Below are positions 52,791 to 64,000 of a DNA stretch of 64,000 bases, in pieces. Every line of letters starts with the position of its first letter. Position 1 is the stretch's first letter. Origin of the DNA: Perca fluviatilis (lineage: Eukaryota; Chordata; Actinopteri; Perciformes; Percidae). The notes under the pieces were generated by a model that was not told the DNA's origin, did no database searches, and saw nothing but the letters and a program-made list of their open reading frames with translations. A program made the position numbers and the translations under genes. The DNA lies in assembly GCF_010015445.1 (NCBI RefSeq), contig NC_053112.1, positions 35,264,998 to 35,328,997 on the forward strand, written 5' to 3'.

Positions 52791-53669
52791 ATGAGGGGCC
52801 ATTAGGGACATTATTAGGGTTGGGTACCGAAACTCGGTGCCAATAGGGAACCGGTGCCGACGTAAACGGTAGTAACGAGACCGAATAAGAACGAAAGTTT
52901 CGGTGCCTCATTTCGGTGCTTGACTTTACACTACACCTGACAGCATGTAACGTTAGCCTACCTTTAGCTAGCAGCTGGATTAAACACCGGTAAAGTGCTG
53001 ACAGCTAACGTTAAACAGTGTAAAGTGTGACTGTATTTCACTGTGGAGGACTTCAACAGCGGGATGTAACAGTCTGCTCTGCAGCGCAGCAGCAGCTGCC
53101 GTTGTCGTAATTCATAGATATACAGTATGTTTATATGGCCGGAATTAAACAACACAGACGGTGCGTTCACTTGCAGCTGCCGTTGTCGGAATTAAACTAC
53201 ACAGACGGTGCATTCACTTAAAACAGGTAGCCTTGTGGTGCATTCACAGTATTTGTAAAATACCCTTTTCCCATCTGGGGTTCAACAGCAATTTACTGGT
53301 GAAATAAGTTATTGTTATAGTTATTACATTATTATTAAATCTTTAATTTTGACCATGGCCTTAGCAATAAACAAGTCACTGACTGTTGTTTACTACCCTT
53401 ATTTTTTTTCTTCTTCTTTTTTTTTTTTTACTTTATTGAAAAGTACCGGTTCAGGCACCTTTTAAAAAGTATCGATTTAGCACCGGAATCGAAAAAAAAC
53501 CCAACGATACCCAACCCTAGACATTATTCACAATTGACTTACATATACCGTACAAGTGAAACAATCTCATATACACTACTGAAACTATCTCATATACACT
53601 ACTGAGATGCTGTGTGTGGGGGCATTTCACTTATATGTGTGAGGTAATTGTGAATAATGGCCCCTTATA
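52791..53669. mobile_element. Small MITE split by a hAT insertion
   Basis: The left part aggggccattagggacattat continues after the inserted hAT element as attattcacaattg. The right end reads caattgtgaataatggcccct form (aattgtgaataatggcccc at about 53646-53664). Once the insert and one TSD copy are ignored, the two ends are inverted repeats. The residual element is about 170 bp and has two direct ctcatatacactactga repeats. Confidence 0.65.
52815..53519. mobile_element. hAT-like MITE with TSD GACATTAT
   Basis: A 705-bp element with ends TAGGGTTGGGTACC and TACCCAACCCTA (near-perfect inverted repeats). GACATTAT is duplicated at 52807-52814 and 53520-53527. Interior has cggtgcc motifs near both ends. 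It interrupts the left terminal repeat of the small MITE around it. Confidence 0.92.
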
Positions 53670-54476
53670 AAAAATGACTACATATTTAAAAATGTCTCTC
53701 TTGATAGTTGGCATAATAATGAGGGAGCAGTAAAACAGATGTGCTTCTCTAAGGATCATTGCCATTGCTTCTGTTGCTTGCGATTACTTGCTGTTACTTG
53801 CTTACATGTGTGTTTTATTATATTTTACATTTTTTGTGTTTTCTGAGTATTCTAAAAAATATTTAATCTGCAATTCAATAAGTGAAGACATTATTCCAAT
53901 CCAATTCAACACATGTTAAAAATCTCACCAGTTTATCTCCACCAAGCTCTTTTAAATAATCCTCTTCCTCTCACATTCACACGTCATGCATTTAAATAAT
54001 ACTTATCCAGAGTGACCAAAAATACTTCTTTTATTGACCGCAAGCACTTAATCTTGGAACTGATTAACTTTATCAAGTACTCTGGATGTTCACTTGCATT
54101 TATATTTTGAGAACTTGATTTTGGTTCCTTGGCAACAAGTCCTACTTGAAAAACATTGATGCTACCAAGAAAACTATTGGGACACTGTCCTCACCAGAAA
54201 AATGACAGCATTAGATTTGTTTTGTGGAGTTTGTAGCACTGTCACATTGGTGACTGGTCAAACATAAGCTTCAAGAGAAACTTTTTAAAGAAAATGAGAA
54301 GAAACAGAAACCCACTACATTAAGTGACTGACAACAGCAATATATACTTATTATATTTTCCAAGGAGTAGATTTATAGGGTAACTTTTTTTTTTTTTTTA
54401 ACCTGGATCCTATTTTTCTATGTTTTTGTGTCTCAGTGACTGATGGGAACGACAATCTTTGAAATTGGTCCAGTAT
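53670..54476. other. Non-coding stretch
   Basis: AT-rich, no gene recognised. Confidence 0.5.
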
Positions 54477-54478
54477 TA

Positions 54479-55705
54479 CAGTTTTTACCAACTGCTTACA
54501 CACAAAATCTTTTCATGTCACACGATTTTTCAAACCTCTCACTCAAAGTGCAAAACTACACAGCAAATCTCCAAAACCATAAACTATTTCTCAGCCTTTC
54601 ACTCAGCTTTCAATTGCATAAAACACTTTTTTCAAAACATTAAACACAATTCTCTACCTAAGACACAAAAAATCTAACAAGAAGTGACCTTCTATCCATT
54701 TCTAAACACAACCAATCAAAATGCTACACTTATTTACCAGGGCACACACACACACTCCTCACATTTGCAAACACAATATGTCATAACTGAACACTAACCA
54801 ATCATTGTTTTAGTATAGGCCAATACATAGGTCAAAGGTCAGATTACCTGTTTTGAACAATGGATGCCAACAATAGACAGAGCAAGGGGAGTAGGAGGGA
54901 GAGACAGGGGACAACAACGAGGAGGAGGAGGAGGAGGAGGGAAGAAGAGTAAGAAGGAGAGCCATCTCTGATGAGATCAAGGCCACACTTATTCATCATG
55001 TGAGTGATCAACCACGGATTGACCATGAGAGAAGCCCATCTTGAGTAGCTTTACAGTGGCGTCCATACTGCATGCAACTATCTAATGACTATTTCAGCAT
55101 TACAAATCAACCAGACTTTGTTTTGCACATAGTGCATACAATTCTGTCCCCCCCCCCCCGCCCTGACACTCAAGCACGCACAAACACTCTCAACACACAC
55201 ACACACACACACATACACATTCTTTATTCTAAAAATGACACCTTTGGTTTACATATGTTTATACTTTTGGTTTCTTGTTTGATGCTACTGTATAACACTG
55301 TGCTACTCTTACAAGCGTAATGTTTTGCCCAATCGATATTTTCTGTTTTACTGTAACATTACATTGTTTTTTACAGTGCACTTTTCAACCCCTCTCAGCA
55401 GATGACTTTCTCTCTAGAACATTGTAAATGTAGATATAAGCCTATGAACAACAAAAGAGCTTTAGATTTAGAACGACAGTGTGTACATGGTATATCCAAA
55501 AATATACTATTATGAAAAAAGTGTTTGCCATTTGAAGCAAATACTTAATTTTGAGATGTGTTTATGGTATTTTGAATGCAGTGTTTCATTTTGAAGGAGA
55601 TATGAGGCATTTTGCATTTTGTGTGTGCAGTTTTAGGAATTGTGTGTAGAGTTTTGAAAAAAGGAGACAGTTTTGAAAACGTGTGTAAGCAGTTGGAAAA
55701 AACTG
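54479..55705. mobile_element. IS630/Tc1-type deletion derivative, TA-flanked
   Basis: A 1,227-bp element with near-perfect ~26-bp inverted repeats: CAGTTTTTACCAACTGCTTA at the left and, inverted, CAGTTTTTTCCAACTGCTTA at the right. TA lies on both sides (54477-54478 and 55706-55707). Subterminal acacaaaatc / ttttgaa-rich zones mirror each other. A transposase start is visible at 54860 but the rest is missing. The flanking TA fits IS630-Tc1-mariner. Confidence 0.85.
54860..55030 (+). pseudogene. Transposase N-terminal remnant
   Basis: The ATG at 54860 begins a 30-codon basic frame (MDANNRQSKGSRRERQG, then an Arg run from an agg repeat) ending at TAA 54950-54952. Beyond it, an AISDEIKATLIHHVS-like stretch continues in another frame, resembling the start of IS630-type fish transposases. 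The catalytic domain is absent. Confidence 0.5.
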
Positions 55706-55707
55706 TA

Positions 55708-57658
55708 AGCAAGACTGTTGCTGTCAGCAGTCAGCAAAACAAGCTACAACGTAAGTTATGGGGCAATTGTGCACCTTCCATTTATGTTCACAAAAGTGCT
55801 TGTTTTGCCATTGACAGGCTCAGATTATTATTCTAAGTGTCTGACAACATTATGGAAAGGATTTGCAAGGAGGTCGAGTTAAAGAGTAAGATCCTTTTTT
55901 AAACATTAAAAAACATCCGTGAAATTGCAAAAAGTAAAAACTGTTGGAATTATAACATAATCAGCTACCTGTGCCTTAGATCTCTGTTACATTATGTAGC
56001 TTGCATGTAAATTGTGTTAAATTTAAAGCATATATTGATCCCAAACAATTGTCATTACATGACGTCTTCTGCTTTATTAATGTAAAATTTATTTCAGCTT
56101 ATTTTGGTGGTGTGAAAAGGTTTACTATTGTTTAAAGCTAATTCATGTGGTATATTATGCAATATATTCCAACATCTGATACACAAGGACTGTTGCAGAA
56201 ATGTAACATATGAGCTTACTACAGCCACTCAGTCATTGATTGGCAGCAGTGCTTAAAAAATGGCAGGGATCTTCTTGCTGTTAGCAGAATCGTTGGGAGC
56301 TGACAACAGTGATCCTGAATCAGACGGTTCCTCCTTACTGCAAGCTGGAAGCTTGTTCAAGAGCCACATTTAGGGCTGGACTACAGTTTTTCCACCCTCT
56401 GGTATACACTTACCTTTACAGCTTGAAATGATTTCTGGGTATTCATGTATAATCTAAAATTTTAACAAGTTTAAACAAATGGCGTTAATGCATCAAAGTC
56501 ATAGGAGTGTAGGTCACAAGTATAACAAGTAGCAATAGGTTGAGACAGTTTTAAGAAAAACTTGATAAATATACTTAATTTGCTTTCTTGCAAATAGTTT
56601 GGTGAGAATATAAACACTATCTGTTCATTAGTTATGATGCTACAGCCAGCAGCAAGTTAGCGTAGCTTAGCATAAAGACTTCCAGCACCTCTACAGCTAA
56701 CATCATTTTATCATTTGTTTAATCTGTACAACAAAACTAAAGTGTAAAACAACGATCACATTATTGATTTATGGGGGTTATTATGACTATTTCTTTCCGT
56801 GGCACAGTAACTTCCTGGAGTCTCCAATAGTTGCCTGACAACCATGATTACAAGTCTACAGGCCAACAGCGAGAGACAAATACTTTTTTGATCCCGTTTG
56901 AATTGTGCCATGAATTACACATATGATCGTTGTCAATTTTAAAGATAATTTTGCAAGGCAAGAAGTACATGTGTACACAGAGGAAAGCCTTAATATTATC
57001 ATTAGTGCAGCATGGAGACCGTACCATTATCTCTCTTTTCAGTGTTTCTCTTGATTCAATGAAAAAGCTACTAAATTGATCAAAATATTCTTCTTTAAAA
57101 CCATGTATTTATTTTTAAGTTCTTTACAATCAAGCCACAAAAATACCTTAAAACATAATGACTTATTTTGAAACCCTGACAGCCACACACCTCCAAAAAT
57201 ATGAACTAATAGCTCAACACAGTCCCTGGTCTCCCTGAGACTCTACACCTGACTGTCCCTGGTCTCCCTGTTCCTCAGTTCTTTCTGTCTCCTTTTCCTG
57301 TGACATAGTGACGTTATTTCCATAAGCACCCATTCTTATAAAGATGTTACAAAATTCTCTTGATATGAGGACTTATTGTACTCACTTGGCGTTTTGGTGT
57401 AGGCCTACTGAAAAAGGATCTTATGTCTGTTTTTCTTTTCTCTGTCATTTTCTCTGGGCAACAACAACACAAATCTTTAATGTCAGATGTCAAAATATGA
57501 GTTAGATTCATAGGTTCACCACACGGTCATATTATAATTATAAAATTATCTTGCGTCCTCCACATAATTATTAGGTTTCGTCTGGGACAGAGGATATATA
57601 TTTAACTGATCAGCCACTTAACTTAATATTGAGCAAAACACAACTGTAGATCTTCAGT
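55708..57658. other. Non-coding stretch
   Basis: No gene recognised. At about 56640-56880 the phrase agcgtagcttagcataaagac and what follows looks like a dispersed fish repeat, without clear ends. Confidence 0.45.
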
Positions 57659-57659
57659 A

Positions 57660-58395
57660 TTAAAGGGGTGATAGAATGCAAAACCGATTTTACCTTGTCA
57701 TAGTTGAAAAACGACAGTTTGGAGGGTAAATAGGACATACATAGAAGCTCAAAATCCCATTGACACCCCTTTCCTCTGCAAATCTCACAATTTGAAACTG
57801 CTGCTGAAAACGGGCGAATCTCAACAACGCTAAAAGTTCACGTCAACTCCTCAACTCCTAGTCTTTGTCACGCCCCAACAAGCGTTAGCTGTGTAAGACC
57901 TTAGGGTAACGGTTATATAAGTGGCGTGACGAAATTCAAACTGTAAATATATTATAGTTATGCCGGCAGCCGGGCAGCTCCGCGGAGCCCCGAGCCCCAG
58001 TTGTCCAGTAGCTAACCCAGTAACTGTGATTTTCTCCTGGGTATGGAGCGCAGCGGGGCTGCCGCTGTCTCGTCAGACACTCATAAAAAAGTATCAGAAG
58101 TGAATTTAGTAACGAAACATTGCAGTCTTAAATATGAGACCTGCTGTCTCGTCACCAATGTGTTTCTATGTGGTTCGCTCAAACCAATCAGTGTGCAGCT
58201 CATCTAAATATTCATGAGCATACCATATTTGGAAGAAAAGCTCTTGTTACAAATAGGGCCATGTTCACAGGGTAGTTAACGGCCCATAAAATAGCATTCG
58301 GGCGATTTTTAGGCCAACCAATGATACATATCCTATTAGGAGACCTTAAGGAACAGTGTGAAATACCCTATATAATCATTCTATCACCCCTTTAA
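57660..58395. mobile_element. piggyBac-like MITE with perfect 15-bp TIRs
   Basis: TTAA at 57660-57663 and 58392-58395. Inside, AGGGGTGATAGAATG at the left is matched exactly, as inverted repeat, at the right apart from the innermost base or two. About 730 bp, with a GC-rich interior (57960-58070) and no ORF. Confidence 0.85.
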
Positions 58396-58953
58396 CCCTA
58401 ATATCAGTTCACACACATAATGTTAGGCTTATCGCCAAGTTAACGTTAGTTGTAGTGGGTGCATTTCTATCCAACAAGCTATTAAACAAGCTAGGTAATG
58501 TTACATTATATTACACTAACATAGCAAACTTTTTTTGTCATGACTAATTCATTAATTACTCAGCATCATTTCTATTTGAGAAAAGAAAAACTTCATCCGA
58601 TGTTTAATGTCAATAAAATAGCCTTGAACCACCTACTTACTACAATCCTGTCACTACCCGATGTGACTGTGAGTCTAGTGCAGATCATGGACCAAACCAC
58701 TGTGAGGCAAGGGAGGGGGAACTAAAAAATGTTCAAAACTTAAACTTACAATGGGTTTTTTATTGTTTTACTACTTACACAGATATTTTAAGTATACATC
58801 ATTGGTATTTACAATACACAGCATTGTTTTAATGATATTTCTAGGGGGGTACAACCCTTAGATGGGGGGGTCCTGACCCCCCCCGACCCCCCTGGGATTT
58901 ACACCCTTGCCGGGAAGCGAAAGAACGAGCAAGTTCCGTTGCTCGTGTGAATA
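58396..58953. other. Non-coding stretch
   Basis: Contains a G/C homopolymer-rich block at 58843-58910 (gggggg and cccccc runs); no gene recognised. Confidence 0.5.
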
Positions 58954-58955
58954 TA

Positions 58956-60192
58956 CACTCACCTTAAAGATGATTAGGAACACCTGTAAGATTTCTCGTT
59001 AATGCGATTATCTAATCAACCAATCGCATTGCAGCTGCTTCAATGCATTTAGGGGTGTGGTCCAGGTCTAGACAATCTCCTGAAATCCAAACTGAATGTC
59101 AGAATGGGAACGAAAGGTGATCTAAGCAACTTTGAGCGTGGCATGGTTGTTGGTGCCAGACGGGCTGGTCTGAGTATTTCACAATCTGCTCAGTTACTGG
59201 GATTTTCACGCACAGCCATTTCTAGGGTTTACAAAGAATGGTCTGAAGTAAAAAAAAAAGTAAAAAAAGTAAAAACATCCAGTATGCTGCAGTCCTGGGA
59301 GGCGAAAATGCCTTGTTGATGCTAGAGGTCAGAGGAGAATGGGCCGACTGATTCCAGCTGATAGAAGATCAACTTTGACTCAAATAACCACTCGTTACAA
59401 CCGAGGTATCCGAGGTATGCAGCAAAGCATTTGTGAAGCCACAACACGAACAACCTTGAGGCGGATGTGCTACACCAGCAGAAGACCCCACCGGGTACCA
59501 CTCATCTCCACTAAAAATAGGAAAATGAGGCTACAATTTGCACGAGCTCACCAAAATTGGACAGTTGAAGACTGTAAAAATGTTGTCTGGTCTGATGAGT
59601 CTTGATTTCTGTTGAGACATTCAGATAGTAGACTCAGAATTTGGCGTAAACAGAAAGAGAACATGGATCCGTCATGCCTTGTTACCTCTGGGCAGGCTGC
59701 TGGTGGTGGTGTAATGGTGTGGGGGATGTTTTCTTGGCACACTTTAGGCCCCTTAGTACCAATTGGGCATCGTTTAAATGCCACAGCCTACCTGAGCATT
59801 GTTTCTGACCATGTCCATCCCTTTATGACCACCATGTACCCATCCTGTGATGGCTACTTCCAGCAGGATAATGCACCATGTCACAAAGCTCGGATCATTT
59901 CAAATTGGTTTCTTGAACATGACAATGAGTTCACTGTACTAAAATGGCCCCCACAGTCACCAGATCTCAACCCAATAGAACATCTTTGGGATGTGATGGA
60001 ACGGGAGCTACGTGCCCTGGATGTGCGTCCCACAAATCTCCATCAACTGCAAGATGCTATCCTCTCAATATGGGCCAACAGTGCTTCCAGCACTTTGTTG
60101 AATCAATGCCACGAAGAATTAAGGCAGTTCTGAAGGCGAAAGGGGGTCAAACATGGCATTAGTAGGGTGTTCCTAATAATCCTTTAGGTGAG
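58956..60192 (+). mobile_element. Tc1-like transposon, 1,237 bp
   Basis: Ends cactcaccttaaagatgatt and, inverted, ctcacctaaaggattattag continue together into aggaacacc, giving ~28-bp inverted repeats. The TA target is duplicated at 58954-58955 and 60193-60194. It contains one transposase gene in the usual position and orientation. Length is typical for Tc1 elements with short TIRs. Confidence 0.95.
59104..60160 (+). pseudogene. Tc1-type DD34E transposase, inactivated
   Basis: Starts MGTKGDLSNFERGMVVGAR with the paired helix-turn-helix region (QSAQLLGFSRTAISRVYKEW). The first catalytic aspartate is in VVWSDES (codon 59594-59596), the second in FQQDNAPCHKA, and the glutamate in SPDLNPIEHLW. 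Breaks: an A-rich expansion at 59248-59276 and a frameshift near 59300; an in-frame TGA at 59603-59605 three codons after the first aspartate; and a frameshift near 60070-60110, after which the family's C-terminus (MPRRIKAVLKAKGG) is in another frame. It is therefore non-functional. Confidence 0.93.
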
Positions 60193-60193
60193 T

Positions 60194-60194
60194 A

Positions 60195-60228
<34 letters not shown>

Positions 60229-60237
60229 CATATATAT
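60194..60237. repeat. (TG)n(TA)n microsatellite
   Basis: Alternating tg then ta repeats directly after the Tc1 right end. Confidence 0.9.
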
Positions 60238-63200
60238 TTCTGAAATAATGGTCCAGGAAGTGGAGGGACTTGGCCTCTCTATGCACGATGCAATGACAGT
60301 CGAAACGCACTGCGTGGTGGGTCTGGCTTCACATGCAGTTCTGCCCAACACGTAGCTCCACCTTAACCTCCAGCGTATATTAATGGACTTTTCAACACAG
60401 AACGGGATCAACACAAAAAAAACACAACTAGCGCAAGTTAAGCATGTGGACAGTAGAGCGATACATTCCTGCTGCCTGGAATTTACTGCAAATGGCCAGA
60501 AATCGTTTTTCACAGTATGTGCGTCAGAGTTTTTCAGTGAGACTCACTAACCCATAAGTGACCCTCTATTTCTGAGCACAGTCACACACATTGACCTTTT
60601 CACTCAATCAAAGCTCCCCCTTCACCATTCCCCTCTCGGCTTCCTCTTCCTTTTGCAGTCACATTCAAAGCTAGAATGGCACTCCAGAAACTGCCAGAAT
60701 AACCCTGTGTTGGAGGATGAATATTTTACAGCATGGAGTGCACGGCTGGTGAGGAAATTGGATAATGGGGGAAATAAAGATGCATTTGCAAAGAGGCATT
60801 TTCCATGAAGAGGCAATGCATTGCATTTCTCTGACCAAGCAATTCTTTTGGTAAATCACTGTTATCTGTTACTATTTAACCATTTAACTGTCTAAAAAGT
60901 CAGTTTTTAAGACAAATGCAATGGATTCTAATATGGGTTTGGGTTGATGGATACTTTAGCTAGTAATGTCTTTATTTTAAGTCCAGTATTCAGCCCTGTG
61001 ATGTGATTCTGTTAAGATGCTTTCATTGCAAGTCTCTAATGCATGTGATTACATACTGTAGTTTGGTCAAGGAATAGTGAGGATGGGAATGTATAAAACA
61101 CGGTGGAGCTCTTTGATATGCTGCACTTTATTTCCAGATTCACACATGGTCATACCCACAAAGGATATTACAGGCGTTACATGAAATGACAAATTAAGGA
61201 GTGTGACTTGAATGCAAGGTGTCTCGCGAGTGTGTGTGTATGTGTGTGTGTGTGTATTCCCACACACACACACTCGCTCACACATAAGGACAAATGTGTA
61301 TAGATAATTAATTACTGTTGAATTCAGCTGAGAGTTGACAAAACAAGGCAGGGTTGATTGCTGTAAATGAGCTGAGAATGAAAAGCGTTCTATAGCCAGG
61401 GGAATTGAATGAGAAAGTAAATAACGGCAGAGAAATTTAGTTAAAAGAGGAGAGCTGCTCCTTCTGCCACCCTTTTTTGCTACTTTCTTTCTTCTGCCCC
61501 TTTTTCTCTTCTTTCATTCTGAATCCATTCCTTCTTCTCTCAAAACTTCATCCAATTTTGTAGTTATTTCTGTTTTTATGCTTATTGATCTGAGTGTCCG
61601 ACATCCATTCCTCCACCACTAACTAATGCACAATTGCACACACAAACCACATAACTGTAGTGGCTCAGCATACATTTTCTGTGCACGAATAAAGTTCAGT
61701 AGAGTACAGGGAGAGTAGAAGAAGAGAACTCAGAGCTAAAAAATGAGAAACAAGCACACTGAGGCACACTTTGAATAATATTCAAATGTACAGAGTTGTG
61801 TCAACTGCAAGATATATTGTAGAGCTATTCTTTTTCATCATGTCATGGTTGTTTTATTTATCAGTATCAGATGAGTTTATTTATCAATAGCTTGTGAATA
61901 CAGTGGAGCATTTAGCAGCTAAAGAGCCAGATACGCATTTCCCTCAGGAGTTGTTGACCACACAGAGCTAAAAGGAGAGCAAATATTGGACTTAAATTCA
62001 TCAGGTGGCGAGAAACACGACTTCAAATAAATGATAAAGTTGCTCCATATCTGCTGGATGTGTACATAGGCAACTGTTTGCAAACAGTGGATGTAGTTCA
62101 TCGATATTAACTTAAAAGGAAGTGATTTGTCAGTGTTGTGTTTGCAGCCCCCAATTGGCAAAAAAGACAATCCCTTGTTGCAGGTTTAAACTAGACTAGA
62201 CATAGATACAAAATAACAATTTGCATGACCTGTGTCTCACCTCAGATTTGTGCATGGATTGTTTTTGGTGCATAATAAAGACACACATTTCCTGTTTCAC
62301 CACCTTGTTTAAAAGTAAAATCTAAAGATTAGCGACAGCCCGGTGAGTGATGCATTTGTCCTGTCAGATGGAGGACACGTCCATCATCATAATGTCTGAC
62401 TGAAGGACGGTAGCTACCATCCACTGTGCAACCTACCTGACATGACACCTGCCTCAAGCAAATGCCAGCTGAGCCTTAACAGACCATAATGAGCAAAGTG
62501 AAAATTGTAAGCTGGCTTTGTGAGGAGACTGAAATACAGTCAGGCCATTAAAAGCACATTCAGGAAAAAAAACGGCATTTGTTTCTGATCAAATTTATAA
62601 ATGATAAAACTTATATGTTTACCAAAAACGTGTTTGTGAGAATGTGTGTTTCTCAGCCAGGTAACCACGTTGGGTTAGCAAGGGTAGAGTTGGTTGCCAT
62701 GTTCTACCTGTGTGGCCCAGAGAAAGAGAACAGCAGGGACAGATGGCCAGTGGGAGTACATGGCACCATGCCGCACATACACACACATACAAGCATGCAC
62801 ACATACCATAGGGCCAGTTTCAGACGTTAAGCTCCACACAATCATATTTCCCAATGAATCCTCAAATCCCAGCTCTACCATATAATGACATTAATGCAAA
62901 GGGATACATAGAGCTAATAACACATGTAAATCATGGTGTGTCCACCTGTTTAATATAAAGCATAAATTGAAACAGAAGCCAATATATGTGCTCATCTCTT
63001 TACATAACCCCGAATCCATGCTGAGCAGCATCAATGTCCTGGTGTAAAACAAGAAAAATGCATACTAATAAGTGGCAAAGACACCCAGTAGGATATGAAC
63101 TACTGAGTCAAAACAATTAATAATGATTGTCATTAACATTACATGAATATTAAAAGAGAATCATTATGATCTCAGTCCTCTATACCCGGAGCCTTTTTTT

Positions 63201-64000
63201 TTTCACACACATGCTGTCTCCGCCCACCCATAGTCATCTTCTTCATCTTACTCAAGACGTGAATTTTTAAGGAATCATCAAAGGGGATAGCACTATCAAG
63301 CCACACACTCTGTGCCAAGAAACCATGTAAATGGGGTGAACTACATTGCATCTAGCTTTCTTTTATTGATGGTTTAAAATAATTGACCTTACCATACCTC
63401 TGTAGCCTGCTCATCATCTCTGCTAGAAGCTAGAGGCTCAAGGCTACATTAGCCACTACTAGCATGCATGAATCTTTAATCCTAACTGTTGCAGGTCGAG
63501 TTGAATTTTGGCTAATGTAGCTGGTGATTCCAGGATTTTTTAAGTTGGGGGGTACATAGGGGACCAATAATCAGTCAGGGGGGTCCCAAGGGTTGACATT
63601 TTATTCGAATACAGCCTAGAAAGCTGCTTAGAAATAAAGGAAATATTGTTTAGGATAGAACAATGTAATTCTGCTAAATAAAACATCCCATTCATTATTA
63701 CTTTTACTATTACTCAATCTGCCACTGCTGGTTCCATGGTATCAGAATTTTGGATAGTCATGGAAATATTAATTGGTCATGTGACAAGGGCTGGGAAGAT
63801 TGGCAGAACAGGCAGCCCAGTGACAGTACTCTGATCCAATGGAAATCACAATTGTCAGATTGACAGCACTCTAGCCCAATGGATTGGGGGGGGCAATCAT
63901 ATTTTAGGGGGGGCGGGTGCCACCTCGTGCCCCCCTTCTTGCCCCGCCCCTGAATGTAGGCACCAGGTTTTGACGAGGAACAAAAAAGAACAATATCTAA
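60238..64000. other. Non-coding stretch to window end
   Basis: No gene recognised. Features seen: a short inverted GT/CA pair (tgtgtgtgtgtgtattcccacacacacacac) at 61228-61273, and a G-rich segment at 63536-63955 (runs such as ggggggg and gccccgcccctg) that may be a decayed repeat element. Small ORFs show no domain. Confidence 0.45.
61228..61273. repeat. GT/CA inverted microsatellite pair
   Basis: A GT repeat, a short ttccc loop and a CA repeat form a potential hairpin. Confidence 0.7.

Overview
The window looks like teleost fish nuclear DNA. It combines a Polinton/Maverick (adintovirus-type) large DNA transposon, a Tc1-type transposon, many short non-autonomous DNA elements and very long (CA)n/(GT)n microsatellites. 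No bacterial gene organisation is present, and I recognise no host protein-coding exon anywhere.

Positions 1-16807 are dominated by two related Polinton/adintovirus copies in the same orientation. Copy B (6168-16807) is nearly complete on its right side. On the + strand it has the C-terminal part of a protein-primed family B DNA polymerase, a packaging ATPase, a small basic/hydrophobic protein and a conserved uncharacterised protein. On the - strand, reading inward from the right terminus, it has several unrecognised accessory ORFs, a retroviral-type integrase with a chromodomain, a penton-like minor capsid protein, a small basic protein, a double-jelly-roll major capsid protein and an adenain-like cysteine protease. 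The two gene arms converge on an AT-rich spacer. Its left end is lost in a 431-base N gap (5737-6167). Copy A (1-3227) enters the window inside the ATPase, repeats the ATPase-to-protease segment almost base for base, then jumps at about 2165 directly to a right terminal region, lacking about 6 kb of capsid, integrase and accessory genes. Nearly every gene in both copies is broken by small indels. The two copies differ from each other mainly by indels, so unpolished sequence is a serious alternative to genuine decay. Between the copies lie a huge (CA)n tract, a ~60-bp minisatellite and a ~45-bp minisatellite.

Positions 16808-64000 read as intergenic or intronic fish DNA. I see at least seven hAT-like non-autonomous insertions, six with perfect 8-bp target-site duplications and one with a 7/8 match. 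Three TTAA-flanked piggyBac-like MITEs, three copies of a ~550-606-bp TAA-flanked (PIF/Harbinger-like or piggyBac-like) family, a 1.24-kb Tc1-like element with a dead transposase, and a 1.23-kb TA-flanked deletion derivative of another IS630/Tc1-type element are also present. Several are nested, most strikingly at 40319-43695.

The most interesting biology is in the Polinton: the unrecognised accessory ORFs at 13983-16170, and a right terminal repeat holding tandem CTCF-like motifs, a perfect CRE palindrome and a YY1-like site at its very end. All viral-type genes here are described as found, with their breaks; nothing has been reconstructed.
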